DNA from: Neonectria sp. B-13
Taxonomy: Eukaryota; Ascomycota; Sordariomycetes; Hypocreales; Nectriaceae
Reading direction: 5' to 3'
Assembly: GCA_002682825.1 (NCBI GenBank)
Contig: NOKP01000040.1
Location: 92,565-156,564 of the forward strand
Length of the DNA: 64,000 nucleotides
The notes under the pieces are model-generated. The model saw only the letters and a list, made by a program, of their open reading frames with translations. It searched no databases and was not told the DNA's origin. Below are positions 1 through 11,110 of this stretch, one piece after another (the first letter of the stretch is position 1; every line of letters starts with the position of its first letter). The position numbers and the translations under genes are program-made.

Positions 1-953
1 GCACGCCGTCATCGCCCGAGTACCCGAGGGTAAGGAGGTGGCCAAGGCCGAGACCAAGCGTAAAACGAGCTCCGTCTCGCCTCGCTTCGCCCCTCTACCC
101 CGTCCCGTGCGATATCACCCAGCCTCCATCCTGCCGAACCCAAAAGGTCATTGTGTCATCCATCCATGCGTTCGTATATGCAGTATGCTCCTTTCGTTTC
201 ATGCCGCCCAGCCCTTGCCTCATCCATGGCGAATCAGAGGGACGAAGGGGCTCAGCAATAGGAGCCGGCGGCCACGGAAGAGGCGTCTCCGAAATGACGC
301 CAGTTCACTGCCCCTGTGTTGGTGAATCATGCCCGCCCATGCGGTATTTTCGCGACTAGTCAGCTCCCCGTGGGAGGCCTCACGAGGACCAACAACCCAG
401 GTGCGTGCCTGCTACCTGAGAATGGAGCGCGACGACGAGAGGCTACCATCCCGTTAGACCATCCGTCTCAGGAGAATGGCCTCAACGGCGGCTTCAGGCA
501 TCAGTCAGTATACAGCGAAGGGCCATGAGCGAGGGAAAGTAGTTCATACAGGTGTAAAATTCCTCCAGGCAAGGAAGGAAGTTTCTTGGAAAGCACTCAG
601 AGGATGCAACCGATCGTCCTGCGTAGGCGAGGAAGGGGGAATGCGACCAACGCTGTCGCCAAGTTGACCTGAAGCGATAATGCGATGATGGCAGTCCCAT
701 GCGACCGAGCGGATGACGCGGCCAGCTCACGGAAATGAAATGCAGGCTGAGGAGGAAATGAGGAGCGATGGGAGGGTAAGAAGTCGAGAGTACAAGTTCA
801 TGACGGTAGAGGGACGTTGGGCGACAGGGAGACCGCTTATATAGAAACGGGTCACGTGACGTCACGTGACATGTCGAAGGTGGCAGGCGGCGACGGCGCC
901 TTGCCCGAATGGATGTGCCGCTAAACCGGCGGGGGCAGCAGCGTGTCCGCGAT
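1..953. other. Left-edge segment without a supported gene
   Basis: Normal base composition, ending abruptly where the AT-rich block starts at about 954. The first ~56 bases are open in one plus frame and end before a possible GT donor (position 57), so they might be the last bases of an exon entering from the left, but nothing is recognisable. Several short overlapping ORFs exist; none has codon use, motifs or splice structure that supports a gene. A promoter-like stretch at 799-870 is listed separately. Confidence 0.4.
799..870 (-). promoter_or_regulatory. Promoter-like stretch: tandem CACGTG palindromes plus TATA
   Basis: Positions 851-870 are two adjoining copies of the palindrome GTCACGTGAC, each holding an E-box CACGTG. 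Read on the minus strand they are followed by TATATAAG (about 836-843) and, about 40 bases later, by an ATG (801-799) that opens a 24-codon frame with a hydrophobic start and a GTGAGC donor-like end. This order (bHLH-type sites, TATA, ATG) resembles a fungal core promoter. I could not find a convincing second exon, so the gene it would serve is unproven. Confidence 0.3.
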
Positions 954-2095
954 TACTATTAAAACTACTATTTAAACTACTATTTCTACTTATCTATAAT
1001 TATATTAAATTATATATTTCCTTTGCTTAAGCTTAATAGAGAGATAAATCTTTAGATTTTAAACCTAATTATTAACCTTTACTCTCTCTAGCTTCCTAGA
1101 ACTCCTTCTATTAAATCCCTTTATACTTTATAGCTAATATTAAAGATAATTATAAGATTTCCTTAGTTTCTAATATATTACTTCTTTAGCTTTAGATTAA
1201 TTAGAATAATATTACCTATTAACTATATAATCTATAAAGTATAAATAAGATTATATAGCTTCTTAAGGAACTCTTTCTCCATAATAGTAATATGACTATT
1301 TCTTTTTAACTTTAGAATTAGTCTTTTTAGAAAGAGCTATTCTATTATAATTTATTAGATAATTATTATATTAAATTATATTTCCTTTTATAATAGGATA
1401 TTATAGCTAAAGACTATTAATTAGACTAATTCCTTAGGTTTAAAATGGTTAATTATAGACTATTTTATATACCTTAAGTTAAACTTTTAAGCTAAAATTT
1501 ATAATATAGAAATAAGACTTAAATATTTGTTTAATTTATTATATAGATTATATAAGAGCTTATTTATATAGCTTAATAAAAGCTTATTAGGCTATAGTAT
1601 AATTTAAATAATAGTTATTTTATATAATTAATAATATAATTATTATATTATATAAAAGATTAAATAGAATATAAAAAGATAATTTAAAAAGTATAAAGTC
1701 TTATAAGCTAAGCTTTTATCCTAAGGGATTTTAGCCTTTTTTAAGATTTAGCTTTTTAAAGTTTAACCTTTCTAAGATCTAGCTTTTCTAAGATTTAGCT
1801 TTTTTAAGATTTAACTTTTCTAGCTAATTAGAAGAATAGAATTTATACTTTAACTTTATAATAGAAACTTTTATTTTCTTAAGTTATTATTACTTTAGGC
1901 TTAAGTATTAAGTCTATTATACTATTATGTTTTCTATTTTCTTTTATACTATTTAATCTTTAGCTCTTTCTCTAAGTATATATTATTAAGAATTATTATA
2001 TTTAAATACTATTAATCTTTCTATTTTCTTTTATACTATTTAACCTTTAGTTTCTTCTATAAGTATATATTACTAAGGACTATTATATTTAAATA
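954..2095 (+). mobile_element. Repeat element copy 1 (plus orientation)
   Basis: Begins TACTATTAAAAC next to GC-rich sequence (…GTCCGCGAT) and ends TATATTTAAATA, the two ends shared with the other copies. Heavily RIP-mutated. The last ~93 bases are present twice in tandem (about 1930-2024 and 2025-2095), a local duplication not seen in other copies. I find no flanking target duplication, so the right junction may be rearranged. Confidence 0.75.
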
Positions 2096-2787
2096 TTATT
2101 AAGTTATTTTTACTAGTTAGTTCTTTCTTTTTTAGCTCTAGGAAAGTTATATAAATTTATTTCTTAAAATATCCTTTAACTATATAACTCTTAATATTAA
2201 AGCATTTAAAATATATCTTCTAAATATAGTAATAGTCTAAAAGGACTATTTTAACTTAAGCTTTATATTTAATAATACTATTTATAGTACTCTTATCTAC
2301 TTTAAGACTGTCTTAATTGTAAGTACTATTGTTTTTACTAGTGCTTTTATTATAAGAGAGCTACTTAAGCTAGGTATTAGTATTTATTATTTAATATATA
2401 TTAATTATATTAATAAGACTATATAATAGATAGTAAATATACTTATAAGCTATAGACTTTAAAAGTCTAAATTTATACTATTAATTATCCTAATAGTTAG
2501 TAATATAATATAATCTTTATTTAGTCTTATTAAAATAATATTTAACCTATTAGTAAACCTTATTAATATAATCTATTACTTAAGTACTTTAATTAACTAA
2601 ATATAATCTCTTAAGAACTATATTAGCTTTAATATTATTAATATATATAAGGTTTTATACTTAACCTTCTATAGCTATAGTAAAATAATTTATCTTATTT
2701 CTATAATTATTATTTTACTTAAGTATTTAAGCTATAAGGTTTTTAAAAAAGAATATAAATATAAATATACTACTTCTAAGTATATAA
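2096..2787. other. RIP-degraded older repeat, possible retroelement relic
   Basis: AT-rich sequence not belonging to the 1.05 kb family. Around 2310-2560 one plus frame reads, between stops, as a stretch that loosely resembles the aspartic-protease region of a gypsy-type retroelement (a T-S/A-x-F-I segment followed ~60 codons later by a hydrophobic segment). The match is by eye only and weak. Confidence 0.25.
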
Positions 2788-3114
2788 TAAAAAGAATTAC
2801 TATTAAAACTATTATTTAAACTACTATTTCTACTTATCTATAATTATACTAAATTATATATTTCCTTTACTTAAGCTTAATAAAAGGATAGATCTTTAGA
2901 TTTTAAACCTAAGTATTAACTTTTATCCCTTCTATCTACTAATACTAGGAATAACTATTAGGCTTCTTAGAACTCTCTCTATTAAATCTCTTTATATAGT
3001 AGGATTCTCTTAGTTTCTAATATATTATTCCTTTAGCTATAAGTTAATTAGAATAATATTACCTATTAACTTTATAATCTATAAGGTATAAATAGAATTA
3101 TATAACTTCTTAAG

Positions 3115-4231
3115 CACTATTGAAACTACTGTTTGGACTACTGTTTCTGCCTATCCACAATTGCACTAAATCATATGTTTCCTTTGCTTAAGCTTAACAG
3201 GGGGATAGATCTTTGGATTTTGAACCTAATTATTGACTTTTGCCCCCTCTACTATTGTCAGTCCGCTGACACTAGGAACAATCATCAGGCTTCCCAGAAC
3301 TCCCTCCGCCAAATCCCTCCATGCAGCTTTATAGCCAATATTAGAGATGACCAGATTCCCTCGGTTTCTAATGCATTACTCCTTCAGCTGTAGGTTGGTT
3401 AGAATAATGTTATCTATCAACTATATGATCTATAGGGTAGAGATAGAATTGTATAGCTTCTTAAGGAACTCTTTCTTTATAGTAGTAATATTACTATTCC
3501 TTTCTAGCTTTAGAGCTAGTCTCTCTAGAAAGAGCTATTCTATTGCAATCTACTAGGCTATTACTATATTAAGCTGGATTCTATCTTATAGTAGGATATT
3601 ATAGCTAAAGACTATCAATTGGATTAATTTCTTAGGTTTAAAGCAATTAATTATAAGCTATTTTATATGCTCTAAGCTAGACTTTTAAGCTATAATTTGC
3701 AGTATAGAAATAAGGCTTGGATATTCTTTTAATTCAATATATAGGTTATATAAGAGCCTATATGTATAGCTTAGCAAGGGCTTGCTGAGCTATAGTGCGA
3801 TTCGAATGGAAGTAGTTATCTTATGCGATTAATAGTATAGTTATTATATTATTTGAAAGGTTGGATGGAATGTAAAGAGATAAGTAACCTAGAAAGCGCA
3901 GAGCCTTATAGGCTGGGCTTTTATCCTAAGGGGTTTTAGCCTTTTCTAAGGTCTAGCTTTTTTAAGATCTAACTTTTCTAAGATCTAGCTTTTCCAAGAT
4001 CTAGCTTTTCCAAGATCTAGCTTTTCCAAGATTTAGCTTTTCTAGCTGATTAAGATAGTAAAACTTATACCTTAACTTTATAGTAGAAACTTTTATCTCC
4101 TTGAGTTATTATTATCTTAGGCTTAAGTATTAAGCCTATTATATTATTATTTTTTCTATTTTCTTTTATACTATTTAATCTTTAGCCTCTTCTTTAAGTA
4201 TATACTATTAAGGACTATTATATCTAAATAA
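3115..4231 (+). mobile_element. Repeat element copy 3, nested in copy 2
   Basis: Lies inside copy 2 and is flanked by exact 9-base repeats CTTCTTAAG (3106-3114 and 4232-4240). It is one of the least mutated copies: about the first 800 bases keep many G and C bases that are A or T elsewhere (for example the ACTACTGTTTGGACTACTG motif near its start), so it is a relatively recent insertion. It contains the longest run of the internal ~16-base tandem repeat. No transposase frame is visible; likely a non-autonomous element. Confidence 0.8.
3940..4050 (+). repeat. Internal minisatellite (~16 bp unit) in copy 3
   Basis: About seven units of AAGATCTAGCTTTTC(C/T) in tandem. The same array, reverse-complemented, sits at the same internal place in copies 4-7 (for example 10235-10285 with about three units) and in copies 1 and 2 (near 1750-1815 and 5690-5765). 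The number of units differs between copies, so it is a variable tandem repeat internal to the element family. Confidence 0.75.
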
Positions 4232-4553
4232 CTTCTTAAGAAACTTCTTTTTTATAGTAGTAATATTATAATTACTTTTTAGCTTTAGAGCTAGCCTTTC
4301 TAGAAAGAGCTATTCTATTATAATCTATTAAATTATTATTATATTAAGCTATATTTCCTCTTATAATAGGATATTATAGCTAAAGACTATTAATTAGATT
4401 AATTCTTTAAGTTTAAAGTAATTAATTATAGGCTATTTTATATACTTTAGGTTAGACTTTTAAATTATAATTTATAGTATAAAAATAAGACTTAAATATT
4501 CTTTTAATTTACTATATAAGTTATATAAAAGCTTATATATATAGCTTAATAAG

Positions 4554-5500
4554 CCCTCTATAAAAGAACCTAATATATAATAATTACTATATTATATATT
4601 GATTTCTTTATCTTAAGCCTAGTTGGTTTTAAAGTTCTTTATTAACCTTTGCATCTAACCTAAACCTATCTACCTTTTCTATCTAGTCTAAGTTTTTCCT
4701 TAACCCTTCCCCCCGATTTTACAATATACTAGCTAGCCATTTGCACCAGCTCTATACACCCTAGTAGCTCCTAGAACCATAAGGCATATTCATCTCTAGT
4801 TAATTTGTTAGTAATAACTTTATCCTAGTATAACCTAGCTTCCAATCTTCTAGTAAGCTTTTTAAGAAACTCCTTTTCCTCTTTAATAAAGCTAATATTA
4901 TTAACTTTAGTACTTTTATTGTTTAAGAGTAAATAGTAGCTAAATATAGCTAGATATACTATTTAGATAGTACTAACTATTATATAGCTAGACTTAAAGC
5001 TACTAAGGTTATAGATTTTAGCCTAATAAAGCTACTACTTATACTTAGTAGGCTTAATCTCTCTATCTAAAGAGTAATAGTATTCTATTTTATATACCTT
5101 ATAGCTCTATTTCTTATTACTAGGTTGTAAGATATAGTAGATAATAGTAGAATGCATTATGATTATATTATACTATATTATAGTGTATTAAGAAAGAGGG
5201 AAAAAGGCTAGCTAGACTTATTAGCTTAATAAAAGATAGTTATTTATATATACTATAGTTTAAGATAAGCTTTTTATAAATTAGATATTAAAGTTAGAGA
5301 GAAGGACCTAGATAAGTTATAAAAATAGGCTTAAGGTATAATATTAATATAAATTATATTACTAGGAAAGCTTACTATATTTAAGTTATTAGGATTAATA
5401 GTAATAGGTATAATATCTTACTATATTAACTATTATATATTATCTACTATATTATCTTAATCTATTAAATAATATTAACTAAGGCTAAAATTACTATAAA
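4554..5500. mobile_element. Unidentified insert inside copy 2
   Basis: About 947 bases that interrupt copy 2. The junctions carry the direct repeat TATAGCTTAATAAG (4540-4553 and 5501-5514), as expected of a target duplication or of recombination at short homology. The region around 4620-4830 is less AT-rich than its surroundings, and its minus strand shows short protein-like runs between stops, but no family is recognisable. Longer duplication than the 9-10 bp of the main family suggests a different element. Confidence 0.4.
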
Positions 5501-6023
5501 TATAGCTTAATAAGAGCTTATTAGGCTATAGTATAATTTAAATAGAAGTAGTTATTTTATACAATTAGTAGTATAATTATTATATTATATAGAAGGTTAA
5601 ATAGAATGTAAAAAGGTAATCTAAAACATATAAAGACTAAGCTTTTATCTTAAGGAGTTTTAGCCTTTTCTAAGATCTACTTTTCTAAGGTCTAGCTTTT
5701 TTAAGATCTAGCTTTTCTAAGATCTAGCTTTTCTAAGATCTAACTTTTCTAAAATCTAGCTTTTCTAGCTAATTAGAATAGTAAAACTTATACTTTAACT
5801 TTATAATAGAAACTTTTATTTTCTTAAGTTATTATTATTTTAGACTTAAGTATTAAGCTTATTATATTATTATTCTTTCTATTTTCTTTTATATTATTTA
5901 ATCTTTAGTTCTTTCTTTAGGTATATACTATTAAGAACTATTATATTTAAATAATAAAAAGAATAATAATAATATTATATTAATATTATTTAAAACTATT
6001 TATTTACTATTTATCTTTTATTA

Positions 6024-7080
6024 TTATTTAGATATAATAATCCTTAGTAGTATATACTTAGAGAAAGAGCTAAAGATTAAATAATATAAAAGAAAATAGA
6101 AAAAATAATAATATAATAGGCTTAATACTTAAGCTTAAAGTAATAATAACTTAAGAAGATAAAGGTTTCTATTATAAAATTAAAATATAAGTTTTATTAT
6201 TCTAATTAGTTAAAAAAGCTAGATCTTAGAAAGGCTAAATCTTAGAAAAGTTAAACTTTAAAAAGCTAGATCTTAAAAAAGACTAAAATCCCTTAGAATA
6301 AAAGCTTAATCTATAAGATAACTTTTATACTTTTTAAATTACTTTTTTATATTCTATTTAACCTTCTATATAATATAAAGACTATATAACTAATTATATA
6401 AAATAACTACTTTCTTCTAAATTATACTATAGCTTAGTAAGCTCTTACTAAGCTATACTTATAGGCTTTTATATAATCTATATAGCCTATTTTAAGCAAA
6501 TCTAAGCCTTATTTCTAAGTTATAAATTATAGTTTAAAAGTCTAATCTATAAGATATAAAAGAGATTAAAACTAATTAATATTTTAAAGCTAAGATATTA
6601 ATCTAGTTAATAATCTTTAATTATTATATTTTACTATAAAATAAAATTTAGCTTAATAAAATAATAATTTAATAGATTATAATAAAATAGGTCTTTCTAA
6701 AGAGACTAGCTTTAAAGCTAAAAAGGAATAATAATACTATTAATATAGAAAAAAGATCTATTAATAGTCTAAAGTATAATAACTATATCTTATAGATTAT
6801 ATAACTAATAAGTAATATTATATTAATTAATTTATAATTAAAAGAGTAATAACTATATTAGAAAGTAAAAGAATCTAGTTATCTTTAATATTAGTTATAA
6901 AGCTATATAGAGGGATTTAGTAAAAAGAGTTCTAAGAAGCTAGAAAGAGTAAAGGTTAATAATTAAGTTTAAAATCTAAAGATCTATCCTTTTATTAAGC
7001 TTAAGTAAAGGAAATATATAACTATTTAATATAATTATAAATAAATAAAAATAGTAGTTTAAATAATAGTTTTAATAGTA
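6024..7080 (-). mobile_element. Repeat element copy 4 (minus orientation)
   Basis: 1057 bases from TTATTTAGATAT to GTTTTAATAGTA, flanked by exact 9-base repeats CTTTTATTA (6015-6023 and 7081-7089). Strongly RIP-mutated. Orientation is opposite to copies 1-3. The flanks 5965-6014 and 7090-7125 join into continuous older repeat sequence when the copy is removed. Confidence 0.8.
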
Positions 7081-7134
7081 CTTTTATTATTATATTAATC
7101 TTTATTAATTACTTTTAGCTTAACTATTATAACT

Positions 7135-8186
7135 TTATTTAGATATAATAGTCCTTAGTAATATATACTTAGAGAAAGAACTAAAGGATAAATAGTATAA
7201 AAGAAAATAGAAAAAATAATAATATAATAAGCTTAATACTTAAGCTTAAAGTAATAATAACTTAAAAAGATAAAAGTTTCTATTATAAAGTTAAAGTATA
7301 AGTTTTATTACTTTAATTAGCTAGAAAAGCTAGATCTTAGAAAAGCTAAATCTTAGAAAAGCTAGATCTTAAAAAAGCTAAATCTTAGAAAGCTAGATCT
7401 TAAAAAAGGCTAAAATCCCTTAGGATAAAAGCTTAGCTTTTATACTTTCTAAATTACCTTTTTATATTCTATTTAACCTTTTATATAATATAAAGACTAT
7501 ATAACTAATTATATAAGATAATTACTTTCTTCTAAATTACACTATAGCTTAATAAGCTCTTATTAAGCTATACTTATAAGCTCTTATATAACCTATATAG
7601 CCTATTTTAAGTAGATCTAAGCCTTATTTCTAAGCTATAAATTATAGTTTAAAAGTCTAATTTATAAGATATAAAAGAGATTAAAACTAATTAATACTTT
7701 AAGGCTAAAGAATTAGTCTAATTAATAATCTTTAGTTATTATATCTTATTATAAGATAGAATCTAACTTAATAGAATAATAGTCTAGTAGATTATAATAG
7801 AATAAACCTTTCTAAAGAGACTAGCTTTAAAGTTAGAAAGGAATAATAATACTACTAATATAGAGAAGAGGTTTATTAATAGTCTAAAGTATAATAACTA
7901 TATCTTATAGATTATATAGCTAATAAGTAATACTATACTAACCAACCTATAATTAAAGGAGTAATAACTATATTAGAAAGCAAGAGAATCCTACTATAGT
8001 TATCTTTAATATTAGCTATAAAGTATAAAGGGATTTAGTAAAGGGAGTTTAAAGGGGGCAAAAGTTAATAATTAGGTTTAAAATCCAAAGATTTATCCCT
8101 TTGTTAAGCTTAAGCAAAGGAAATATATAATTTAGTATAATTATAGATAAGTAAAAACAGTAGTTTAAATAGTAGTTTTAATAGTA
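7135..8186 (-). mobile_element. Repeat element copy 5 (minus orientation)
   Basis: 1052 bases with the family ends TTATTTAGATAT and GTTTTAATAGTA, flanked by exact 9-base repeats ATTATAACT (7126-7134 and 8187-8195). It retains a few GC bases in the right part (for example GGGGGCAAAAG near 8054), so it is slightly less mutated than copy 4. Confidence 0.8.
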
Positions 8187-8195
8187 ATTATAACT

Positions 8196-8725
8196 TTATA
8201 TATAATCTTATTATTAGAAATAATAAAATAAATAGCTATTTATCCTTAAATACTAACCTATCTATTATATTATCTATTAACTACTTTAGTAAGAGTATTA
8301 TTTATATTATAATATAAGATTTATCTTAAATTAGTTATAAATTTAACTTTTTAAATATAAAAGTATTATATCTTAATAACTTCTTTAGGCTAATAAAAGC
8401 TTTTAGCTAAAGGTAAAACATTATACTCTTTATTATATAGTAATAATAAGTATTAACTTATACTATTAAACATTTAATAAATTTATTAATCTATATTACT
8501 ATTATACTTAATAGTCTTAATAATAAATATACTATTATTATACTTAAGAGCTTACTTATTAAAGAGTATATCTTTAATAGAAATAATTATTCTATATTAT
8601 TAGCTAATAAATAGTCTATTTATAAATACTTAGAATATATTAAAGCTATAAAAGTATAAATACTATTTATATTTATCTTATAAATTAATAAACTTATACC
8701 TTTAGTTAGATTAATTATAGTAAAT
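8196..8725. other. Older AT-rich sequence between element copies
   Basis: No open frame and no similarity to the 1.05 kb family. With 7090-7125, 9801-10043 and 11111-11560 it forms one continuous older sequence once copies 5, 6 and 7 are removed at their 9-base duplications, so it is probably the remains of a larger, earlier mobile element that received the later insertions. Too degraded to classify. Confidence 0.45.
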
Positions 8726-8734
8726 ATTAAATAT

Positions 8735-9791
8735 ATATTTAAATATAATAGTTCTTAGTAGTATATACTTAGAGAAAGAGCTAAAGATTAAATAATATAA
8801 AAGGAAATAGAAAAAATAATAATATAATAAGCTTAATACTTAAGCCTAAGGTAATAATAACTTAAGAAGATAAAAGTTTCTATTATAAAGCTAAAGTATA
8901 AGTTTTATTACTTTAATTAGCTAAAAAAGCTAGATCTTAGAAAGGTTAAATCTTAGAAAAGTTAAATCTTAGAAAAGTTAGATCTTAGAAAAGCTAGATC
9001 TTAGAAAAGGCTAAAACCTCTTAAAATAAAAGCCTAATTAGCTTTTATACTTTTTAGATTACTCTTTTATATTCTATTTAATCTTTTATATAATATAATA
9101 ACTATATTATTAATTATATAAGATAATTACTATTTAAATATACTATAGTCTAATAAGCTTTTACTAAGCTATATATATAAGCTTTTATATAACTTATATA
9201 GTAAATTAAAAAAGATTTAAATCTTATTTCTATACTATAAATTATAACTTAAAAGTCTAATCTAAGATATATAAAATAGCTTATAATTAACTACTTTAAA
9301 CCTAAAATATTAATCTAATTAATAATCTTTAATTATAATATCCTACTATAAAAGGAAATATAATTTAATATAATAATAGCTTAATAAAATATAATAGAAT
9401 AGTTCTTTTTAAAGAGACTAGCTTTAAAGCTAGAAAGAAATAATAATATTACTATTATAAAGAAGAAGTTCCTTAAGAAGCTATATAATCCTATTTATAC
9501 CTTATAGATTATATAGTTAATAAATAATATTATTCTAATTAATCTATAGTTAAAGGAATAATACATTAGAAACTAAGAGAATCCTATTATAATTATTTCT
9601 AATATTAGCTATAAAGTATAAAGGGATTTAATAGAGAGAGTTCTAAGAAGCTAAAAGGGATAAAAGTTAATAATTAGGTTTAAAATCTAAAGATCTATCC
9701 CCCTATTAAGCTTAAGTAAAAGAAATATATAACTATTTAGTATAATTATAAATAAGTAGAAATAGTAGTCTAAATAGTAGTTTTAATAGTA
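8735..9791 (-). mobile_element. Repeat element copy 6 (minus orientation)
   Basis: 1057 bases with family ends. The flanking 9-mers are ATTAAATAT (8726-8734) and ATTAGGTAT (9792-9800). They differ only by two G-to-A changes, so they read as a target duplication altered by RIP after insertion. Confidence 0.75.
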
Positions 9792-10052
9792 ATTAGGTAT
9801 ATATAGAGTTAAATATACTATATTTACCCTAGTAAAACCTATAGGTATAATACTTTTAATAATAATTATAAAAGCAAATAGTAAATTAAAGCTATAACTA
9901 ACTCTTTCTATTAATATCTTAGAATTAAGCCTTTCTATTAATTTCTCTAGGATTCTCCTTCTTATTTTATATATTTACCTTTAATTATTCCTTTAGAGTA
10001 TTAACTAAGCTTCCTTCTACTTATATCCTTAATATAATAAGAAGTATCTTAG

Positions 10053-11101
10053 TTATTTAGATATAATAGTCCTTAGTAGTATATACCTAAAGAAGAGACT
10101 AAAGGTTAAATAGTATAAAAGAAAATAGAAAAAATAATAGTATAATAGACTTAATACTTAAGCCTAAAGCAATAATAACTTAAGAAGATAAAAGTTTCTA
10201 CTATAAAGTTAAGGTATAAGTTTTACTACCTTAATTAGCTGGAAAAGCTAGATCTTAGAAAAGCTAGATCTTAGAAAAGCTAGACCTTAGAAAAGGCTAA
10301 AACCCCTTAGGATAAAAGTCTAGCTAATCTTTATACTTTCTAAGTTACCTCTTTGTATTCCATTCAACCTTCTAAATAATACAATAATTATACTATTAAT
10401 TGTATAAAATAACTATCTGAATTATACTATAGCTTAGTAAGCTCTTACTAAGCTATATATATAGGCTCTTATATAATCTATATATTAAATTAAAAGAATA
10501 TCTAAGCCTTATTTCTATATTATAAATTATAGCTTAAAAGTCTAGTCTAAAGTATATAAAATAGCCTATAATTAATTACTTTAGATCTAAGAAATTAGTC
10601 TAATTAATAGTCTTTAGGTATAATATTCTACTATAAGATAGAATCTAGCTTAATATAATAATAGCTTAGTAGATTATAATAGAATAGCTCTTTCTAGAAA
10701 GGCTAGCTTTAAAGCTAGAAAAGAATAGTAATATTACTACTATAAAGAAGGAGTTCCTTAAGAAGCTATATAACTCTATCTCTACCCTATGGATTATATA
10801 GTTAATAGATAATATTATTCTAACTAACCTATAGCTAAAGGAGTAATACATTGGAAACCAAGGGAATCCTACTATAGTTATCTTTAACATTGGCTATAAA
10901 GCATAGAGGGATTTAGCAGAGGGAGTTCTAGGAAGCCTGATGGTTGTTCCTAGTGTCAGTGGATAGAGGGGGCAAAAGTCAATAATTAGGTTCAAAATCT
11001 AAAGATCTATCCCCCTGTTAAGCTCAAGCAAAGGAAACATGTGATTTAGCGCAATTGTGGATAGGTAGAAACAGTAGTCCAAACAGTAGTTTTAACAGTA
11101 G
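10053..11101 (-). mobile_element. Repeat element copy 7 (minus orientation)
   Basis: 1049 bases flanked by exact 9-base repeats GTATCTTAG (10044-10052 and 11102-11110). The right ~300 bases are little mutated and nearly match the well-preserved left end of copy 3 in inverse orientation (motifs CCAAACAGTAG, GGATAGGTAG, GGGGGCAAAAG). This copy and copy 3 give the best view of the unmutated element. Confidence 0.8.
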
Positions 11102-11110
11102 GTATCTTAG

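Larger units (their letters stand above)
2798..5954 (+). mobile_element. Repeat element copy 2, interrupted twice
   Basis: Starts TACTATTAAAAC at 2798 and ends TTTAAATAA at 5954, flanked by the 10-base direct repeat TAAAAAGAAT (2788-2797 and 5955-5964). It is split by copy 3 (3115-4231) and again by a ~947-base AT-rich insert (4554-5500). Its own segments are therefore 2798-3114, 4232-4553 and 5501-5954. Removing the two insertions restores an element of about 1.1 kb, matching the family length, which supports the nesting order. Confidence 0.75.

Noticed and set aside
494..865. 123-codon minus ORF at the left edge
   Set aside because: Starts inside the palindrome pair, has no motif and poor composition; a promoter reading of the same stretch is more convincing.
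954..11101. Solo LTRs of a retrotransposon
   Set aside because: Ends can be forced to TG…CA only by assuming RIP, and the flanking duplications are 9-10 bp, not the 4-6 bp of LTR elements.
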